Source: Bacteroidota bacterium
Lineage (GTDB): Bacteria; Bacteroidota; Bacteroidia; Chitinophagales; Chitinophagaceae
Assembly (NCBI GenBank): GCA_013414745.1
Contig: CP058707.1
Span: forward strand, 1,937,355-1,944,305
Length of the DNA stretch: 6,951 nt
Direction: 5' to 3'
In this document: positions 6,016-6,951 of the stretch, in pieces
How the letters are laid out: every line of letters begins with the position of its first letter
Numbering within the stretch: position 1 is the first letter of the stretch
Translations under genes and position numbers: made by a program
Notes under the pieces: generated by a model
What the model saw: the letters and a program-made list of their open reading frames with translations, nothing else
What the model was told of the DNA's origin: nothing
Databases searched by the model: none

Positions 6016-6546
6016 TTATTTAACCTTCTGGATTTTAAAGGAATATTTCTGAAGTTGGTTTTCTTGACCCGGACTAGTCAGCACCAGATAATAGGTGCCC
6101 GCAGCTAAAGCATTCAACTCCAATTGAAATTTATTGATGCCCTCTTGTTGTGTTTCTTTCCGACTCAACACTACTTTTCCGGTAGCATCAAACAACTCGT
6201 AATTGCATTCGCCGCTAACAAGGGCCTGCAATTCAACAAATAACAGGTTATCGGTTGGATTCGGATACAAACGCACCCGGTCACTGAGGTCGTTCAGGAT
6301 ATTATTGCCATCCGCATCCGGTGCTTGACTTCCCGTATTTCCCGGTTGCAACAAACCCTGGGTGATGATAAAGTTGCTGGTTCGCTCGGTGCTCACCAGA
6401 GTCATCTCGCCAATGGAATAGTCGAAGGTCATTCCATTAATTTTGGCAGAATTTCCGGTTACATTGAGCGAACTCTGTGCATGCATGGATGCGGCACCGA
6501 ACAGAAGGGCCGCGGAAAGAGCTAAAGTAAGTTTCAATTTTTTCAT
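6016..6546 (-). CDS. Small secreted protein with T9SS type A sorting domain
   Basis: A 176-aa protein. Residues 1-23 are a signal peptide (MKKLKLTLALSAALLFGAAS, then M-H-A) with cleavage expected before Gln24. Residues 24 to about 68 include GMTFDYSIGEMTLVST and FIITQGLLQP, a short module common in Bacteroidota ahead of T9SS tails; its function is not known to me. Residues 91-176 are the sorting domain: VRLYPNPTDN opens it, followed by YELFDATGKVVL, LNALAAGTYYLVL and YSFKIQKVK. Such domains direct export through the T9SS and attachment to the surface or release. Little lies between the two modules except an Asp/Asn-rich linker, so this is nearly a bare cargo tail with no enzyme domain. A promoter lies at 6613-6643 and a terminator at 5893-5932, so it is probably transcribed alone. 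An AAGGAGG sits about 30 bases before the ATG, too far for a normal ribosome site. Confidence 0.92.
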   Translation of the reverse strand: MKKLKLTLALSAALLFGAASMHAQSSLNVTGNSAKINGMTFDYSIGEMTLVSTERTSNFIITQGLLQPGNTGSQAPDADGNNILNDLSDRVRLYPNPTDNLLFVELQALVSGECNYELFDATGKVVLSRKETQQEGINKFQLELNALAAGTYYLVLTSPGQENQLQKYSFKIQKVK

Positions 6547-6612
6547 GGTGTTTGGTTTGAATTTTTAAATACAGAACCTTCCTCCTTAGGGGTCGTTCTG
6601 CTCTTGCTCCTT

Positions 6613-6643
6613 CAAAAATAATTTAATTTTCCACAAATGCAAA
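6613..6643 (-). promoter_or_regulatory. Bacteroidota-type promoter for the T9SS-tail gene
   Basis: On the minus strand TTTG (6643-6640) is followed by exactly 19 bases and then TATTTTTG (6620-6613). This matches the Bacteroidota primary sigma consensus, TTTG about -33 and TAnnTTTG about -7. Transcription would start near 6606, giving a leader of about 60 bases before the ATG at 6546. Confidence 0.75.
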
Positions 6644-6658
6644 GCTTGAAGCACCGAA

Positions 6659-6951
6659 TCATTCTTCTTCGAAATAAGCAATGATATGCTGTTTGAGAAG
6701 CTTTTCCCGATCAGCCAGACTTCCAGCAGGTGGTGTTTCAACCAATTTATAGTGGGGCCAACCATCGGCATCATGGCCATCATAGGCATAATAACCACTT
6801 TGGGCCAGCAATGCGCAGGTGGCGATATGCATCAAATCTTGTTTCTGTTCTTTGGTAAACGGGGTATCGGGTACCCGGCCTAATTCGTTCATACCGATCA
6901 GGTATAGCATGGCTTGCAAATCGGGTAATTTGCCAAACCGCAACAGCATTT
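6659..6951 (-). CDS. Conserved hypothetical protein, 5' end at window edge
   Basis: At least 96 residues, ending in TGA at 6659-6661. The first visible ATG is at 6949, two bases from the edge, so the true start may be there or upstream. The sequence begins LLRFGKLPDLQAMLYLIGMN, then PFTKEQKQDLMHIATCALLA, SGYYAYDGHDADGWPHYKL and ends KQHIIAYFEEE. It has no signal peptide or membrane segment and is acidic at the C-terminus, so it is probably cytoplasmic. It resembles small uncharacterised proteins seen in many Bacteroidota; I know of no assigned function and no catalytic motif is evident. The promoter of the T9SS gene overlaps the space just after its stop, and I see no terminator between them. 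Confidence 0.8.
   Translation of the reverse strand, partial: MLLRFGKLPDLQAMLYLIGMNELGRVPDTPFTKEQKQDLMHIATCALLAQSGYYAYDGHDADGWPHYKLVETPPAGSLADREKLLKQHIIAYFEEE

Noticed and set aside
6586..6798. Minus-strand frame of 70 aa overlapping the end of the hypothetical protein
   Set aside because: It is out of frame with the conserved 96-residue protein, begins with a Met-rich artefact stretch and runs across the promoter of the next gene.

Overview
The window comes from a member of the Bacteroidota. Three points support this. A promoter fits the phylum-specific TTTG-N19-TAnnTTTG pattern. One gene ends in a type A type IX secretion (T9SS) sorting domain. All three complete signal peptides end in Ala followed by Gln. 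I cannot place it below phylum. All convincing genes are on the minus strand, so the layout is given from high to low coordinates.

At 6951-6659 is the end, or nearly all, of a small conserved hypothetical protein (at least 96 aa). A good promoter at 6643-6613 precedes a 176-aa secreted protein with a T9SS sorting domain (6546-6016). A strong hairpin terminator follows at 5932-5893. Then comes a leader region (about 5890-5748) with a two-turn-spaced direct repeat, a candidate -7 element and two inverted repeats.

From 5747 to 1678 lies one large surface-fibre gene, here called A, of about 1,360 codons if restored. Its order is signal peptide, N-terminal beta-rich module, about 35 repeats of 16-17 residues of the N-x-A-I-G type, a YadA-head-like stretch, a neck, and a C-terminal peptidase S74 intramolecular chaperone domain with a coiled-coil tail. 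As written the gene is broken by nine reading-frame changes, all between 4400 and 2176. Every one is explained by one or two missing bases. A terminator at 1560-1522 closes it.

From 1383 to the left edge is a tandem paralogue, B (461 codons seen, open at the 3' end). Residues 23-414 of A and B are colinear without any indel. I count about 39 base differences outside one short island, and only one of them changes an amino acid. The signal peptides and everything after residue 414 are unrelated. The pair therefore looks like two fibres sharing one N-terminal module, kept alike by recombination, with different distal parts.

Working model (inference): A and B are exported by Sec and displayed as trimeric fibres. 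A's S74 domain would assemble the trimer and then cut itself off. The small T9SS-sorted protein is a neighbour with its own promoter and terminator, and no functional link to the fibres is shown. The key open question is whether A's frameshifts are real decay or consensus errors.
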